A stretch of DNA of 34,482 bases. It comes from Pinguiococcus pyrenoidosus (Eukaryota > Sar > Pinguiophyceae > Pinguiochrysidales > Pinguiochrysidaceae). The DNA lies in the NCBI GenBank assembly GCA_019677205.1, contig JAAMXY010002156.1, positions 1 to 34,482 on the forward strand. Reading direction: 5' to 3'. Both the position numbers and the translations under genes were made by a program. A model generated the notes under the pieces. The model did no database searches. It was given only the letters and a program-made list of their open reading frames with translations, and had not been told where the DNA came from. This document shows, one piece after another, positions 20,993-31,200 of this stretch. The stretch's first letter is position 1. Each line of letters begins with the position of its first letter.

Positions 20993-22970
20993 ATGGCGGA
21001 TGAGGCTCCCGAGGACGCGTCGCTGGCGGGGCACCTGGAGGCCGAGGCGTTCTGCGAGGAAGTGCTCCGGGATGTCCTGTCGGAGGTCTACGCCATCCTT
21101 CGAGAGACCCTCATGCAGCAGCATGGGCGCCAGCAAGCCGCAAAGACTGCCGTGCTTGTGATGGAGCATATAGTTCAGTGGGCTTTCCTGGGGTAGGTCC
21201 TTCTAACGTCGACCTCAATGTCTGGTCCACAGCACCCTGACCCACAGGCCCTTGGCATATACTCTTCCCGTCGCCTCGTGTCGTTGCCCCTGCAGATGCG
21301 ATCGCAATGCACTTCTGGACGATGCCGCCTCCGAAGGTTTGTGGCTCAGTGGGACCGAGCCGGGGCAGGTGGACATCGATCGCTGGGCGCGGAGTGCCAT
21401 TCCGTCTCGACCGCGAGGCAACCGCTTCCCGCCGCTGGACGTGAAGTTCGAGGCCGCGGAAGAAGAGCCCCGTTCCGACATCGTAACCAGTCCGTCTCGG
21501 AAGAGCCTATCCAGCAGCCACTCCGGCTACAGCAGCCGCGCTCGTCGGGCGAAGCAGGCGAAGGCCGACGTCAAACCCTCACCCATCACGGAGGCCATTG
21601 CAGACGAAGTCCGCCGGGCTGAAGAGAAGCTGCAACTGGCCTTCGGAGAGGACGACGACGCCAGCCCCTTCTACCAAGAGCTGCAGGGCGCCGAGAAGTG
21701 GAGGGCGGATCTCGATCGCGAGCAGAAGCTGCTGGAGGAGGAACGCCGAGAAGCCAAAGCCAGATTCGACGCTGTCGTGCAGAGCCTGCGGGGCCAGCCT
21801 TTCACGGTGGGCGCCGACGGAGAAGTCATTCCCGTGCTCTCCGTAAACATCCAGAAGCTCACCGAGATGCAGGCCGTCAACGTGACTTTCAACGTCCTCT
21901 CCTACGAAGCCTGGCTACGGCAACGAGCCAGGAACAGTCCCAAAGCGAAGCGGGAGGCAGCGGGTCGGCGAAGGGGTGGGAAGGTCCGCGAGAAGAAGAG
22001 GGACAGCAGGGCTACCAGCTTAGCTCCGCTTGAGAGCGGCCCACCTGAGCAGCTGCAAGCGAACAGCGTCCGGATTGACGACTTTATCGAGTCGTCCTTC
22101 CGGCAACCCTCGATGATGAGCAGCATGAACGTGGGCCCGGGGGTCGCGCTCAAGGAGGGAGAGAACACGCGCTATGGCCCCGCGAGAGACGAAGTGCCCG
22201 ATCGGATGTCGCGCACCGCATTCCTGGAGCGCCAGGAACGGACAGTGCTGGAAGGCCTGTCCACCACATCGTCGCGCATGTACAGCGACGTGGGCGACAT
22301 CCTTGACGAGCAGAGCACCATGTCGGCCAGCAGAAGCGTCGGATCTCCTTCGGAACAAAGGCCCGACAGCTTCAGTTCCGTGCCGCACTACGACACCGTC
22401 GATCGGCTGGCAGGAGGGAACCCGCGGAGAGAGACCCCAGACGATGCGAGCCTCGCTGAGGACAACGACCCCCACTATGCGCTGTTCAAAGCCGGCTTCT
22501 TCGAGACGAGTACGGGGCACGAGCCGGTGCCCGCCAAGCTGGGTCACAAACCCAACGCCAAGCAGCTCGAGGTGCTCTACAAGCTGCAGAACGCTCCTCA
22601 CCCGAAGCTGCCACGGAATAGACTGCCCGTCGATCTCGTGATTCCCACTGGCCAGGGGAAAAGGTTGCCAGCTCCGCCGCTCGGGAAAACCACCGGTCAC
22701 GGGGGGCTGGGCGTGTCTGCACGGGGCAAGGTGGTGGACGACGGCGGCTCTTCAGTGGACGGTGGAGCTTCCTTGAGCTCCTCGTCCGCGGGTGCAGATC
22801 GAGTCGGGCGCTCTCCGCGGCAGGGTCTGGATAACCCTTCCAAGCCAGGCAACCGCGGCCCGTACACGCCACGCAAAGAGCGTCCTGGGCACATCAGTTT
22901 CTCGCATCCAGCGGGCCCACGAGCTGCTAGAAGCCTCTATGCCTCGATCTCTCGAGAGGCCCAAAAGTGA
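20993..22970 (+). CDS. C2orf81-like (DUF4639-type) protein, putative cilium-associated
   Basis: Encodes 624 aa in two exons, 20993-21192 and 21296-22970, joined in phase 2 at FLG-CDRN. The first 65 residues form an alpha-helical domain with EVLRDVLSEVYAILRETL, then VMEHIVQWAFLG. A short acidic spacer leads to DIDRWARSAIP. This order (helical pair, W.FL, then a W-A-x-x-x-x-P element) is what I recall from vertebrate C2orf81, whose function is poorly known. A coiled segment near residues 135-190 and a long disordered, Ser/Arg-rich middle follow. Near residues 515-580 is a well-ordered-looking block with YALFKAGFFET, KQLEVLYKLQNAP and LPRNRLPVDLVIP. ATG 20993 has A at -3 and G at +4. The match is from memory on short motifs, so the family call is tentative. 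The gene itself is firm. Confidence 0.75.
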
Positions 22971-23100
22971 GCGCTGCTGCGTCCTCGTTGGCGGAGGAAG
23001 CGACCGCAAGGAAACAAAACGCATGTCCGAGAAGCTTGGCCGCAGCTAAGCGTTTGCAACGAAGCTTCCTTCGGCAATCTTAGCACATTGCCCGCTGCCG

Positions 23101-23146
23101 GAGCAGCAGCAGCATCAAGCAGCAGCAGCAGCAGCAGCAGCAGCAG
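23101..23146 (+). repeat. CAG/AGC trinucleotide microsatellite
   Basis: An interrupted run of AGC units, pure from 23118 to 23146, lies in the intergenic space between convergent genes. The minus-strand leucine-run reading is a by-product. Confidence 0.95.
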
Positions 23147-23166
23147 ATACAAGCGCCCATGTCAAA

Positions 23167-23172
23167 AATAAA
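23167..23172 (+). terminator. Candidate polyadenylation signal of the C2orf81-like gene
   Basis: AATAAA about 200 bp after the stop at 22970, in the expected direction. It is the only such hexamer seen in this intergenic region on the plus strand. Confidence 0.4.
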
Positions 23173-23271
23173 ACAGCTCCACATGCTCCACTGTGAGGTG
23201 CGGCGGTGATGGGAAGCGCTACGAAAGCTACGGGGAAGTAGGTGTGCACATGCATTGTCGCTAGCAGCATG

Positions 23272-25192
23272 CTACACCCCTGCGCAGAACTGATCGATGA
23301 AGGCATCCAGCTCTGGGGTATGCCCTCCCGTAGCGCGTCCCGGTGGGAGCCACGGAGGCCTCTCAATGTCGATGATGAGGACTACTCGGTCTTCGTCGGA
23401 GTGATTGTATGCTCCATGCACCTAAAGAAAGCAGCAACCAACATTAATCGAAGGGTCTCTGGCTGTGCGTTCCTTTGCTTTCCCTTCCGTTGTGATTTCC
23501 GTTCTGACATGTTTTGTGGGCGCTGATCGAGTTGCTCACCAATGAGTCATCGAACACAAGAAGCTGCCCTTCTTGATGGCCCCAGACTTCCTCATTCACC
23601 CAAACTCCGCAGCTGGAGAGATCCTCGCCCGCGAGTCCGCTGGGCTTCCGATTCCTCTTTGGCACCGTCAACGACAGGTGGACTCGGAGCACATGGTTGG
23701 CCAGGTCTTCCCAGCCAGTGTGGCCGGAGAGCCTCGTCTGCGGTCCCAGGCGAGAGAAGAGCGCTGTCCTCAACCCGGGAATCTTCCGGAGCACCCTTGT
23801 GGTGGCGGGGCACAAGCCGCACGGCTGCTCCAACCAGCGCTGTGCGTGCGGATCCGTGGCCGGGAAGGTGTAGGTCAGGGGAAAGACGTTCCATTCGGCG
23901 TTGCCCCCATCTCGAAAGTGATACTCCTGCCGGTGAAGAAAGCAAGCAAGCAAGCAAGCAAGCGAGCAACGTTGGTGCGCATGAATCATCACTGGAGCCT
24001 CCACGTGATGCCTAGAGGCTCACCGGCCACTCCGCCCACATCGGGATCGCCTTGGCTTCGGCTTTGATCTCTTCTGCACAGTCAATGAGCGGTTGCAGGA
24101 AAGGATAGACTTCCTCCCACGGATAAAAAGACGGCAAAACTGGCATGGGAATGGGCGCCTCTGTGGCGTCAGCGAGACTGGCCTCGATCTCCTCGGCGTC
24201 CTCAGGCAGCACGGCTTTCGAGAGCGCTTCTACTGGGGTTTGTAGGTCCTCCAGCTGCGCAGGCACGTTAGACCACAGGAACTTGTCTTCCGGTACTGTT
24301 ACCGACTGGCGATGACATCACGAACCTTGACAATCAGGAGGTACCACATCGCTTCTCCGTCAAGATCTGCCGCAAAACGANNNNCCCCCCCCCCCCCAAA
24401 GAGCTCCGTGAAAAGCAGATCTTGGCGCCTTTCGCCAGGTGGCCGCAGCCTTACCTTGCAATTCCGACACCCCTTGCTCGGCAAAGAGCTCCCGGAAGAC
24501 GCTCAAGCGCCGCTGGGGCACTACTCGCGCCACCGCTCCTGCGTATCTGCTTGGATGTGTTGAGGATCCAGTCATGAGCAGCGGACAGCGTGTAGTACTC
24601 CCACCTTCGCGCGAAGTCCAGGGCATCTGAGCCCCTCCTAGTCACGCACACCAGCACTGTACTGTCATGTGGATCCCCTAGACCCACTGAAAGGTGAAAA
24701 GGAGGCCGAATTAGTTGCGCTTTGGACGCGCCAAACGCCCGCGAATCGGCGGCCACCTTCCAGCAAGGCGTCGGCAGTGGCGAGATACGCCTCTCTGGAC
24801 GCCAACTCCAACAGCACGACGTCCGCTGGTGGCCGCGCTTGAGTGCTCTGTAGCACGGCCGGACCAATGTCGCCCGAGGAAGCCTGTGCATAGGCCACGA
24901 CGCTGTGGCTGGACTGTCCAAGCTGAAGATCCGCCTTGCAGAGCAGCTCCAGCACCACTCGGTTCGCAAGTCGCCGCACAGCGACCACCATGGTGTTCGG
25001 CTCCTGTTGCAAAGTGCCTCTCAAGACTTGTACATGCTGACCAAGGTCGGGTGACGCCAAGACTGCCGCAAATCGGCCCTCGACCCAGAAGCCACGGGCG
25101 TCTCTGCTGCAGATTCAAGCCGTATTTGGCCGTAGTATGGCGGAGCTATTGAAGAACTATCGATATGGGGTGCGTGTGAGGAATGAAAGCAT
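23272..25192 (-). CDS. Aspartyl/asparaginyl beta-hydroxylase family protein
   Basis: A 2-oxoglutarate/Fe(II) oxygenase expected to hydroxylate Asp or Asn residues. Exons (minus): 25192-25158 (tentative), 25106-24757, 24686-24605, 24546-24455, 24366-24326, 24254-24024, 23926-23540, 23421-23272; sum 1368 nt, 455 aa. The catalytic domain is C-terminal: SFYPWEEVYPFL, AEWP-EYHFRDGGNAEWNVF, then SGHTGWEDLANHVLRVHLSL with an iron-ligand His. GQLLVFDDSLVHGAYNHSDE supplies the second His, and EDRVVLIIDIERP has the Arg expected to hold 2-oxoglutarate. About 200 N-terminal residues (for example TMVVAVRRLANRVVLELL and SVFRELFAEQGVSELQ) belong to no family I recognise. The exon 3-4 switch skips a 58-nt intron at CGAAG/gtggga that restores frame. 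The first 35-nt exon rests on a weak donor; the true start may differ. It is in tandem with the MsrA-like gene. Confidence 0.85.
23940..23963 (+). repeat. AAGC tetranucleotide repeat, six units
   Basis: Six perfect AAGC units lie in the intron 24023-23927 of the hydroxylase gene. On the gene's own strand they read as GCTT and extend the pyrimidine tract before the acceptor. Confidence 0.95.
24381..24398. other. Assembly gap (4 N) followed by poly-C
   Basis: Four undetermined bases followed by about 14 C residues. With the exon model given for the hydroxylase the gap falls wholly inside the intron 24454-24367. The coding sequence is therefore probably unaffected, although true intron length is unknown. 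Confidence 0.9.
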
Positions 25193-25196
25193 GAAA

Positions 25197-25252
25197 GCGG
25201 AAAGCGGAAAGCGGAAAGCGGAAAGCGGAAAGTGGGGAGCGGAAAGTGGGGA
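25197..25252 (+). repeat. 7-bp tandem repeat (GCGGAAA)n
   Basis: Five perfect GCGGAAA units followed by alternating GTGGGGA and GCGGAAA variants, about eight units in all, lie just upstream of the proposed hydroxylase start. Confidence 0.95.
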
Positions 25253-25348
25253 GCAGAGGCTTCGGAGGCGGCGTTGAGATGCAAGGAAAAAAGGAAAAGG
25301 AACAGGAAAAGGAAAAGGCCGATAGCCTGCAAGCTCAGTGTGTGGCTT

Positions 25349-25383
25349 GATGACTCGATGACTCGATGACTCGACGACTCGAC
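25349..25383 (+). repeat. 8-bp tandem repeat (GATGACTC)n
   Basis: Three perfect GATGACTC units, then one variant (GACGACTC) and a partial unit. Each unit contains TGACTC, which resembles an AP-1/GCN4-type site, but no regulatory role is shown. Confidence 0.9.
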
Positions 25384-25513
25384 AGCGGGAAGCTGCTTCG
25401 TCCGACAGCAGTGGCGGAGAGTGCGAGAGAAGCAGTGGGAAGAGAATGAGAGAAGCCTTCTTGAAGACTACGCAAGCTGGCTACCTGGCATGCGCAACCC
25501 TTCCGCGCAAGGC

Positions 25514-26698
25514 TCAGACGGTGTCTGGGCATCCCGTGGATTTCAGCACACCTTCATCGAAGAGGATGTTCCTGTAGTTGTTGTACGCCTTCCTGCTCAG
25601 GCAGCCCAAAGCGCCGAAGGAACGAACACCAAAGCCCGTCAGCATCCGTTGGACTTTCCATCGTGAAACGACCAAGGACGAAGAAAAAGCATCGCAGTCT
25701 GTGCCGGCACGTACCCGTATGGAGGGCTTTGGAAGTCATTGTGGAACTGGTGATACACCTCTGCCACGTGGAAGGGGAAGGCATTGCTGTCCATGACGTA
25801 GACCAGGCGCTTGAGAAGCGTGTCCGGCTCATTGCCCGCGCCGGCCACCAGCTTCATCAGGCCGTTGTTCGCCTTCTCGATCGCCGGGAACAGCGGAGAC
25901 TCCATGCCGCCGGGGAGGCCGATGATCGAGCGATACTCGGGTCCTTTGTCCATCGGGTCCGCGCGGTCGTAGACATCCATTCCCGGGATCTGGTACTTGA
26001 CGAACATCTCAAAGTACAGGTTCGCGAAGTCTCCGATGGACTGGCGGGGGATCTGGAGAGCTACGGCTTCCGCATGGCCGAGGCGGCCGTAGTCGGCAAT
26101 GCCCTGCAGGTTGTGGTAGCAAACTCGCCCAGCGTCGCCCTGCTTCTTCCCGCCCGCGTAGCCCGTCCGCGCGGTGAGCTTGGTTCCGTCCCTGCCCAGC
26201 AGCTTCTTCTCCAGCATGACGAACTCGTGCTGCGTGTGCCAAAAGCCTGGGAAAGTCCACCTGCATCAGCCGCCATCCCCTCCTTCTCCCTCCCCAGAGA
26301 GACTCTACGAACATCCAGAGCCGAAGTATACGTCCACCAGATCTCCCTCATCCGCTAGCGCAGGTCTGAGGGCGCAAGAGATCAGCGGCTTGTCCCAAAC
26401 TTCCCCATGCTTTCCCCCGTCAACTCTCCACGCAGTGGCTGACGTACCTCTTCGTTTGCAGCAGCCCCGCGAGAGCCGCGCCTTTCGCCACGCCGTTCAC
26501 GAGAGCATCTCTGCGGCTCAAGGTGTCCGGACGCCTCTGTACACTCGGCGGCATCAGGCAACGGCGCTGAAGAGAGCAGAAAGCAGCTGGAAAAGGCACC
26601 TGAGTCCCGGTGTTCTTGAGCGACAGGCCGCCAGCCACCAGCACGCAACCCAGCAGACACGCTGCGCGCGCGAGAGCGACTCGAGAGCTCGTGGACAT
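25514..26698 (-). CDS. Divergent peptide-methionine (S)-S-oxide reductase (MsrA-like), predicted plastid/thylakoid-lumen targeted
   Basis: MsrA enzymes reduce methionine-S-sulfoxide in proteins. Exons (minus): 26698-26448, 26365-26313, 26246-25715, 25592-25514; sum 915 nt, 304 aa. Joining exons 2 and 3 creates VYFGSGCFWHTQHEF with the catalytic Cys. TARTGYAGGKK, LGHAEAVAL and DKGPEYRSIIG follow in family order. The C-terminus ends KSTGCPDTV, and its Cys could be the resolving one. The usual Glu shortly after GCFW is replaced, so this belongs to a divergent MsrA branch. Residues 1-27 form a signal peptide (ALARAACLLGCVLVAGGLSL). A basic stretch follows, then SRRDALVNGVAKGAALAGLL near residues 58-77, which looks like a twin-arginine lumen signal. 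Together these predict passage through the secretory route and plastid into the thylakoid lumen. ATG 26698 has G at -3; an in-frame ATG at 26761 would hide the signal peptide. Confidence 0.88.
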
Positions 26699-27310
26699 CG
26701 CTTGGGGACTCTGGTGGGCGTCTGCACTCGGCCTTAACGCTTCACTGGAGCCACGAATCATCGATTTGGGGGGGAAATGGATCAGCGGAGAATCGGCTCT
26801 CTATATAGTGTTGTCATCTATGCTGCTCTAGGTGCAATACACCAGATCCTAGGAAGATGCCGCACCGTTCCCTATGACAGTCGTCACTATACGACGTCTC
26901 CGGGGATCGTATCCTTTATGGGAGCTTGGGTTCTCGAGTCTCTCCTCTCCTCTGTCCTTCTTTGTCGGGAACGTATTCTACAGCTGGCCTGGTACGGAAA
27001 CGGAGGCCCTGCGACCGGAAACGAGGGGAGAATGCTTCATCCCGCCTGCCGGAAACGCCAGCCTCCGTCATCCGCCACGGTGATTCGTTACTCCGGCGGC
27101 TTCGCAGCGTAGCGATTGGTCCGCATTTCCCGCCAGGACGTTCTCGCGGCGTAGAACAGCTGGCCGGAGTCCGTTAGCAGCAACCCCAAAGCTTTCCGGA
27201 GAGCGGCTGCTGAACGGGCGGCGTTGCCCCCTCGGTGACGGCCCCCTCGCCGACAACCCCCTCCTTGCGGAAGAGTCCTTTCCAAGCCGCTTTGCCAACG
27301 ACACATCACC
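26699..27310. promoter_or_regulatory. Divergent intergenic region between MsrA-like and coactosin genes
   Basis: The 612 bp hold the promoters and 5' leaders of two divergent genes. A TATATA element is at 26812-26817. The last 80 bases before the coactosin ATG are C-rich and look like a 5' UTR. No conserved open frame was found here. Confidence 0.4.
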
Positions 27311-27995
27311 ATGGTGGACATTGCAGACAGCGTGAACCAGGCCTGGGAAGACGTGCTGGACGACAAGAGCGAGACGTCATGGCTCCTCGCCGGATACGCG
27401 GAGGACGGATCCGTGGAGCTGAAGGAGAAAGTACGCCCCCTGCGCCACGGCTCGTGACCTCTAGCACGGATACCGAACGCCAGCCTCTCGTGTGACTAGG
27501 GCACCGGAGGCTTTGCGGAATACAAGGAGCACTTGTCGGCCTTTGATGGCATCTCCTACGGAGGTTTCCGCGTCGTTGCCGTGGTAAGTGGCGTCGAGCA
27601 TCCACACGAGCAAGCCCCGGGCGGCCAAGGCCAGACTCCTCAGCACGCTTCTGCTCGACCTTGCGGCATCAGGACGATCGCGGAAACACCGTGTCTCGCC
27701 GTGCCAAGTTCATCACCGTGGTGTGCGTGCCGGACACCACTCCGGTCATGAAGAAGGCGCGAGTGGGCACGCACTCGGGGGCGGTTCTCCAGGTACCGAG
27801 TCTCCGCCTGCGTTTGGCAAGAGGCGGCCGCAAAGAAGACTCGAGGAGACTGAGGATGCCGAGTCTGTCTAGGCCATCCACGGAGGGCATGTCGCTCTGC
27901 GCTTGGACAGCGCCGACGAGCTGGATCAGCAGAACCTCGAGACCCAGCTTCTCGCCGCAGGCGGATCCCACAAGCCGACCTCCTTCGAGTTCTAA
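27311..27995 (+). CDS. Coactosin-like ADF-homology actin-binding protein
   Basis: A single ADF-H domain of 148 aa that should bind F-actin. Exons 27311-27430, 27500-27583, 27673-27792 and 27873-27995, all phase 0 and summing to 447 nt. The protein reads VNQAWEDVLDDKSETSWLLA, then GGFAEYKEHLSAFDGISYGG. This is followed by FRVVAVDDRGNTVSRRAKFI, VVCVPDTTPVMKKARVGTHS and a C-terminal helix ending TSFEF. The DDKS start, the SRRAKF strand and K.ARVGTHSG match coactosin more than cofilin. The basic KKARVGTH helix corresponds to the actin-contact helix. Length equals typical coactosin (about 142 aa). The start is strong (ATCACC before ATGG). It converges with the TFxP-repeat gene, 283 bp away. Confidence 0.92.
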
Positions 27996-28278
27996 GGTCA
28001 TCAGGAATACGCTCAGCTGGCGGACATCGGAGGTGCTCGAAAGGCAAGGAAGAACGAGCCCGCTGCGCGCAACGCGCAGCTTGGGCTGCAGACAAGCTGA
28101 ACCGCCGAACTGCGTGAATGAAGACACATCGTTTCCTGGAAGGATGCACCTTGCTTGCTTCCCTCCCATGCCTCGAGGCCCTACCACTTCTACACCTCTG
28201 TGCCCCTGCGCACCTCCTCGTGTGCAACTCTCCTACAGCTCGAAGTGGAGGATCATACCCGACACGCGGCATCTATTC
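27996..28278. other. Convergent 3' region between coactosin and TFxP-repeat genes
   Basis: The 283 bp should contain both 3' UTRs. No AATAAA was found on either strand. Open frames crossing it lack conserved features. Confidence 0.4.
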
Positions 28279-31200
28279 TCACCGCCAGACGGGTCGTTCT
28301 GCAGGCACTTCATCAGGCCGCGGCTGGTTCCGCTTCGCATTGCGCATGCTCTCCGCGATCCGCTTCACGTACGACGGGCAGGACGACGTCGCGGGATTGA
28401 AGGTGCACTCTGTCAGCGCTCTTCGCTCCCTTTCCGTCTTGCGCATCAGCACGAGCTGCTGCTTCCGTTGCGCTTCGCGCTGGACCCGCTGCAGGTACCC
28501 CTCCGGATCCGACACGACGTTCAGCTTGCTGCCAACCTGCCGCATCGGGCCTTTGCGCGTCGCCAGCTTCGGCTTGAACGTCGCCTCCTTCAGCTCCCTT
28601 GCCTCGATGCGCAGCTTCAGCTTCCTGCGGTTCGTCGCGCGCGCGATGTCATCCCCTCGACTCAGATTGTAGAAGCTGCGTGGCTCTCTCGCCGCGCTCC
28701 TCTTCGTGATGCTCGGAGCAAAGGTCGCCTCGGGATCCTTGGCCCGGGCCTTCGCACGGATCTCATCCTGCCGGCGCTTGATCTCCTGCGCGGCGAGGCG
28801 CTCTAAGAACGTCCCGTGCTGGTTGATCTCCAGGTAGCTCTCTGTCCCCGCGGAGAGCTGTGGCTTGAAGCTTGGCGTTTCGCGCTCGATGCTGGCGATG
28901 ATGCTGCGCTCTTTCCTGATGAGCTGAGCCTGCTGCCGAGCTAGGAACTCGTGGAAGGCCTGGCGCCGCGTCTCCATGTCTCGCAGATCTTTCGACCGAT
29001 CCCTTCCGCTGGCCGCAAGGTCGTCCTCAGCCTGGAGCTCCCCCGTGCTCGCCCATGCCCGACCTCCACCGTCATCGGTGATGCCCAGGCCCCGCACAAA
29101 CGCGTCATACTCGTCAAAGGTGGGCTCCGTGCGCACCAAGCCGGACACGCGAGAGATCTCGGACCCAGGCGGCGCCCGAGACAGGCGCTCCACCACGTTC
29201 TCGGAGAGGTACGCTTTGGCGTTCTGCATGTTGTGCGAAGGCCCCTTCACAAGCGGCGTAAAGGTTGGTTTGCTATTGCTGCTCGGATCGTCCAGACCGA
29301 CGCCGAGCTTCCGTGAGGAGCGCTGCCTCCATTTGATCACCTCTCCGTCAAAGTAGACTGGCGGGCGCACGGGCGTCTCCCCGAGCGCGCCTGAAGCTAG
29401 CATGGGGACGTCCTCGCGCACCACTGCGCGGGACGGATCTACCCCGAGTCTGTGAGCCGGCACGGAGTATCCCTCTTCTCCCGGACCAGCGTTCCAGGGC
29501 TTCTTCCCGGTCCCGTTCTTCAGGCTCACGCGTCGCCGCCCGGGGGGAGCGGAGGACGACCGCCGATGCCGCCGCCGAGCCTCTGCTGCCGCTCCGGGGG
29601 TGGCGCTTGGGGTGACCGGTGCTGCGAACTTGCCGCTCGTGTAGTTCTCGCTTTGGCGATCCAAGGCAGCCATGCCCTGAAGGGCGTCGGGATCTCGAGC
29701 TGCTCGCTTCAGCGACACCATGCTCTGGGACATCTGCGCATTCACTTTCCTCCTCAGGCCGCGAAGCGACATCTTCGAGACCGACGTGTCCGGCCTGAAA
29801 CTACACTCGCGCTGCTGCCTCTCTTCTTCCTCCGCCTTTGCTCGTGCGGCCGCCAGGCCTTGCCGGAGCTCCCGGGCTTCGTACTCGCGGTACAAGCGAT
29901 CGCCCGCGCTCAGGAAGCCGAGGTCCTCGCTTCGGATAATCGGTCCGTCGTCCTTCTGACTTGCGGTCTCTTTTGCACGAGGCTGCTGGCCAAAGCGCAG
30001 TCGATTGGGCGACTTGGGCTCGGCACCCAAGCTCGCGCTCCGGTCTTTCGTAGGCTGCGGCGGCACGCTGGAGCCACGGACGACTGCATTCGCCGCTCGC
30101 TTCAGCTTGCTGCGCCTCTCGTTCACTTTCTTTACGGACACCGGCGAGATCTTGGGGCGAAAGGTGCAGTCCTTCATCTCGTTGTCCCAAAGCTCGTCTG
30201 CCTTCTGCCGCCAGTGCTGCTCCAGCTCGTCCTGCCACTGCATCGCTCGGATCGGGAAGGACGGTCTGTTCTTGGACTCGAATCGATTGTACCCGTACGA
30301 CCTCGGCAGGCTTCGGATTTCGGGCGTGAACGTGCAGTCCTTCATCAGGTCCGCGCGGATGGCGGACTGCGAGAGGTATCGCGACTTTCGCTGCGCCTCG
30401 CCCGAAGGATCGTACAGCCCGCTGTGCCCGTAGTGGCCCGTGAAGTCCTCTCGGGTGCGACTCCCAAAGCTAGCAGGGCTGCCAAGCGTAGGGCCGGTCG
30501 TTCCCTTGCCCGGGCTCCGCTTTCCCGACGGAGCTGACCTCCCCCGGCGTCGGGCCGGCTGCCGCGGCGAGCGCCGGCCTCGTTTCTTGGTGGACGAGCG
30601 CCTCTCCGGAGCCGCTTGCAAGGCCGCGGAGAGTCGCAGCTCCGGTGGGTCGCGCACGTCGTGGTAGTCCAGCGCTGCGGCGCTCGCGCTCGTGAAGGAA
30701 TCATCGAAAGCGCCCTGCCGTGGAGCGCCGTAGCCTCTTCCCCCGGACTCGACGCCAAGCAGCGCCTGCGCCACAGGCGGCGGTGGCGGCGGTGGCGTCG
30801 CATCAAAAACCGGGGGCCCAAAGGAGGGCGCCACGTTGGTGTACAACACATCCTCTCGCGGCTGAACCTGACTCGGCGCTCGACGGTCCGCCTGCTCATA
30901 GCCATTCCCAAGGCCATGGCCGTTCCCAAGGTCATGGCCGTTCCCAAGCTCGTAGCCATTCGCCTTTGACGCCTCTCCACGAGCTGGCTGCAGTCCAGGC
31001 TGCTGCGCCGCGTCGTATGCCAGGGGTACCGCTGACGCTCCTCCGCTGGGATGCGAGCCCGCTTGGGCAGCCTGTGCCGCCTGCCTTGCCTGAATGAGCC
31101 TCCTCACTGCGTCTCTGCGCCCAGCCAGGTCCATGCTCTTGAGGTCCGGCGCGGCGTCCAAGCCAATCTGCGGTCGCCCAGCGCCATTTTCCATTACTCT

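Larger units (their letters stand above)
22971..23271. other. Convergent 3' region with CAG repeat
   Basis: About 300 bp between the stop codons of two converging genes, presumably their 3' UTRs. It contains the CAG repeat and the AATAAA listed separately. Nothing else was seen. Confidence 0.5.
25193..25513. other. Intergenic region rich in simple repeats
   Basis: Space between the hydroxylase start and the MsrA-like stop on the minus strand. It holds two tandem repeats listed separately and an A/G-rich stretch near 25283-25319. A minus-strand frame with a run of Phe and Leu looks like a signal peptide, but it arises from the purine repeats and starts at TTG. No gene is supported. Confidence 0.5.

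Noticed and set aside
23101-23152. Poly-leucine minus-strand peptide at the CAG repeat
   Set aside because: It results from the trinucleotide microsatellite in a 3' intergenic region.
25021-25332. Signal-peptide-like Phe/Leu-rich minus-strand frame
   Set aside because: The hydrophobic run is encoded by a purine simple repeat, the start codon would be TTG, and the frame does not join the hydroxylase exon.
25197-25383. Repeat arrays as a possible CRISPR
   Set aside because: The units are contiguous 7- and 8-bp tandem repeats with no spacers, in a nuclear eukaryotic context.
26567-26599. 33-nt GT-AG mini-intron within MsrA-like exon 1
   Set aside because: It has a donor, a pyrimidine tract and an acceptor, but it is a multiple of three, stays open, and is far shorter than any other intron here (58 nt or more). 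Retained as coding; cDNA would decide.
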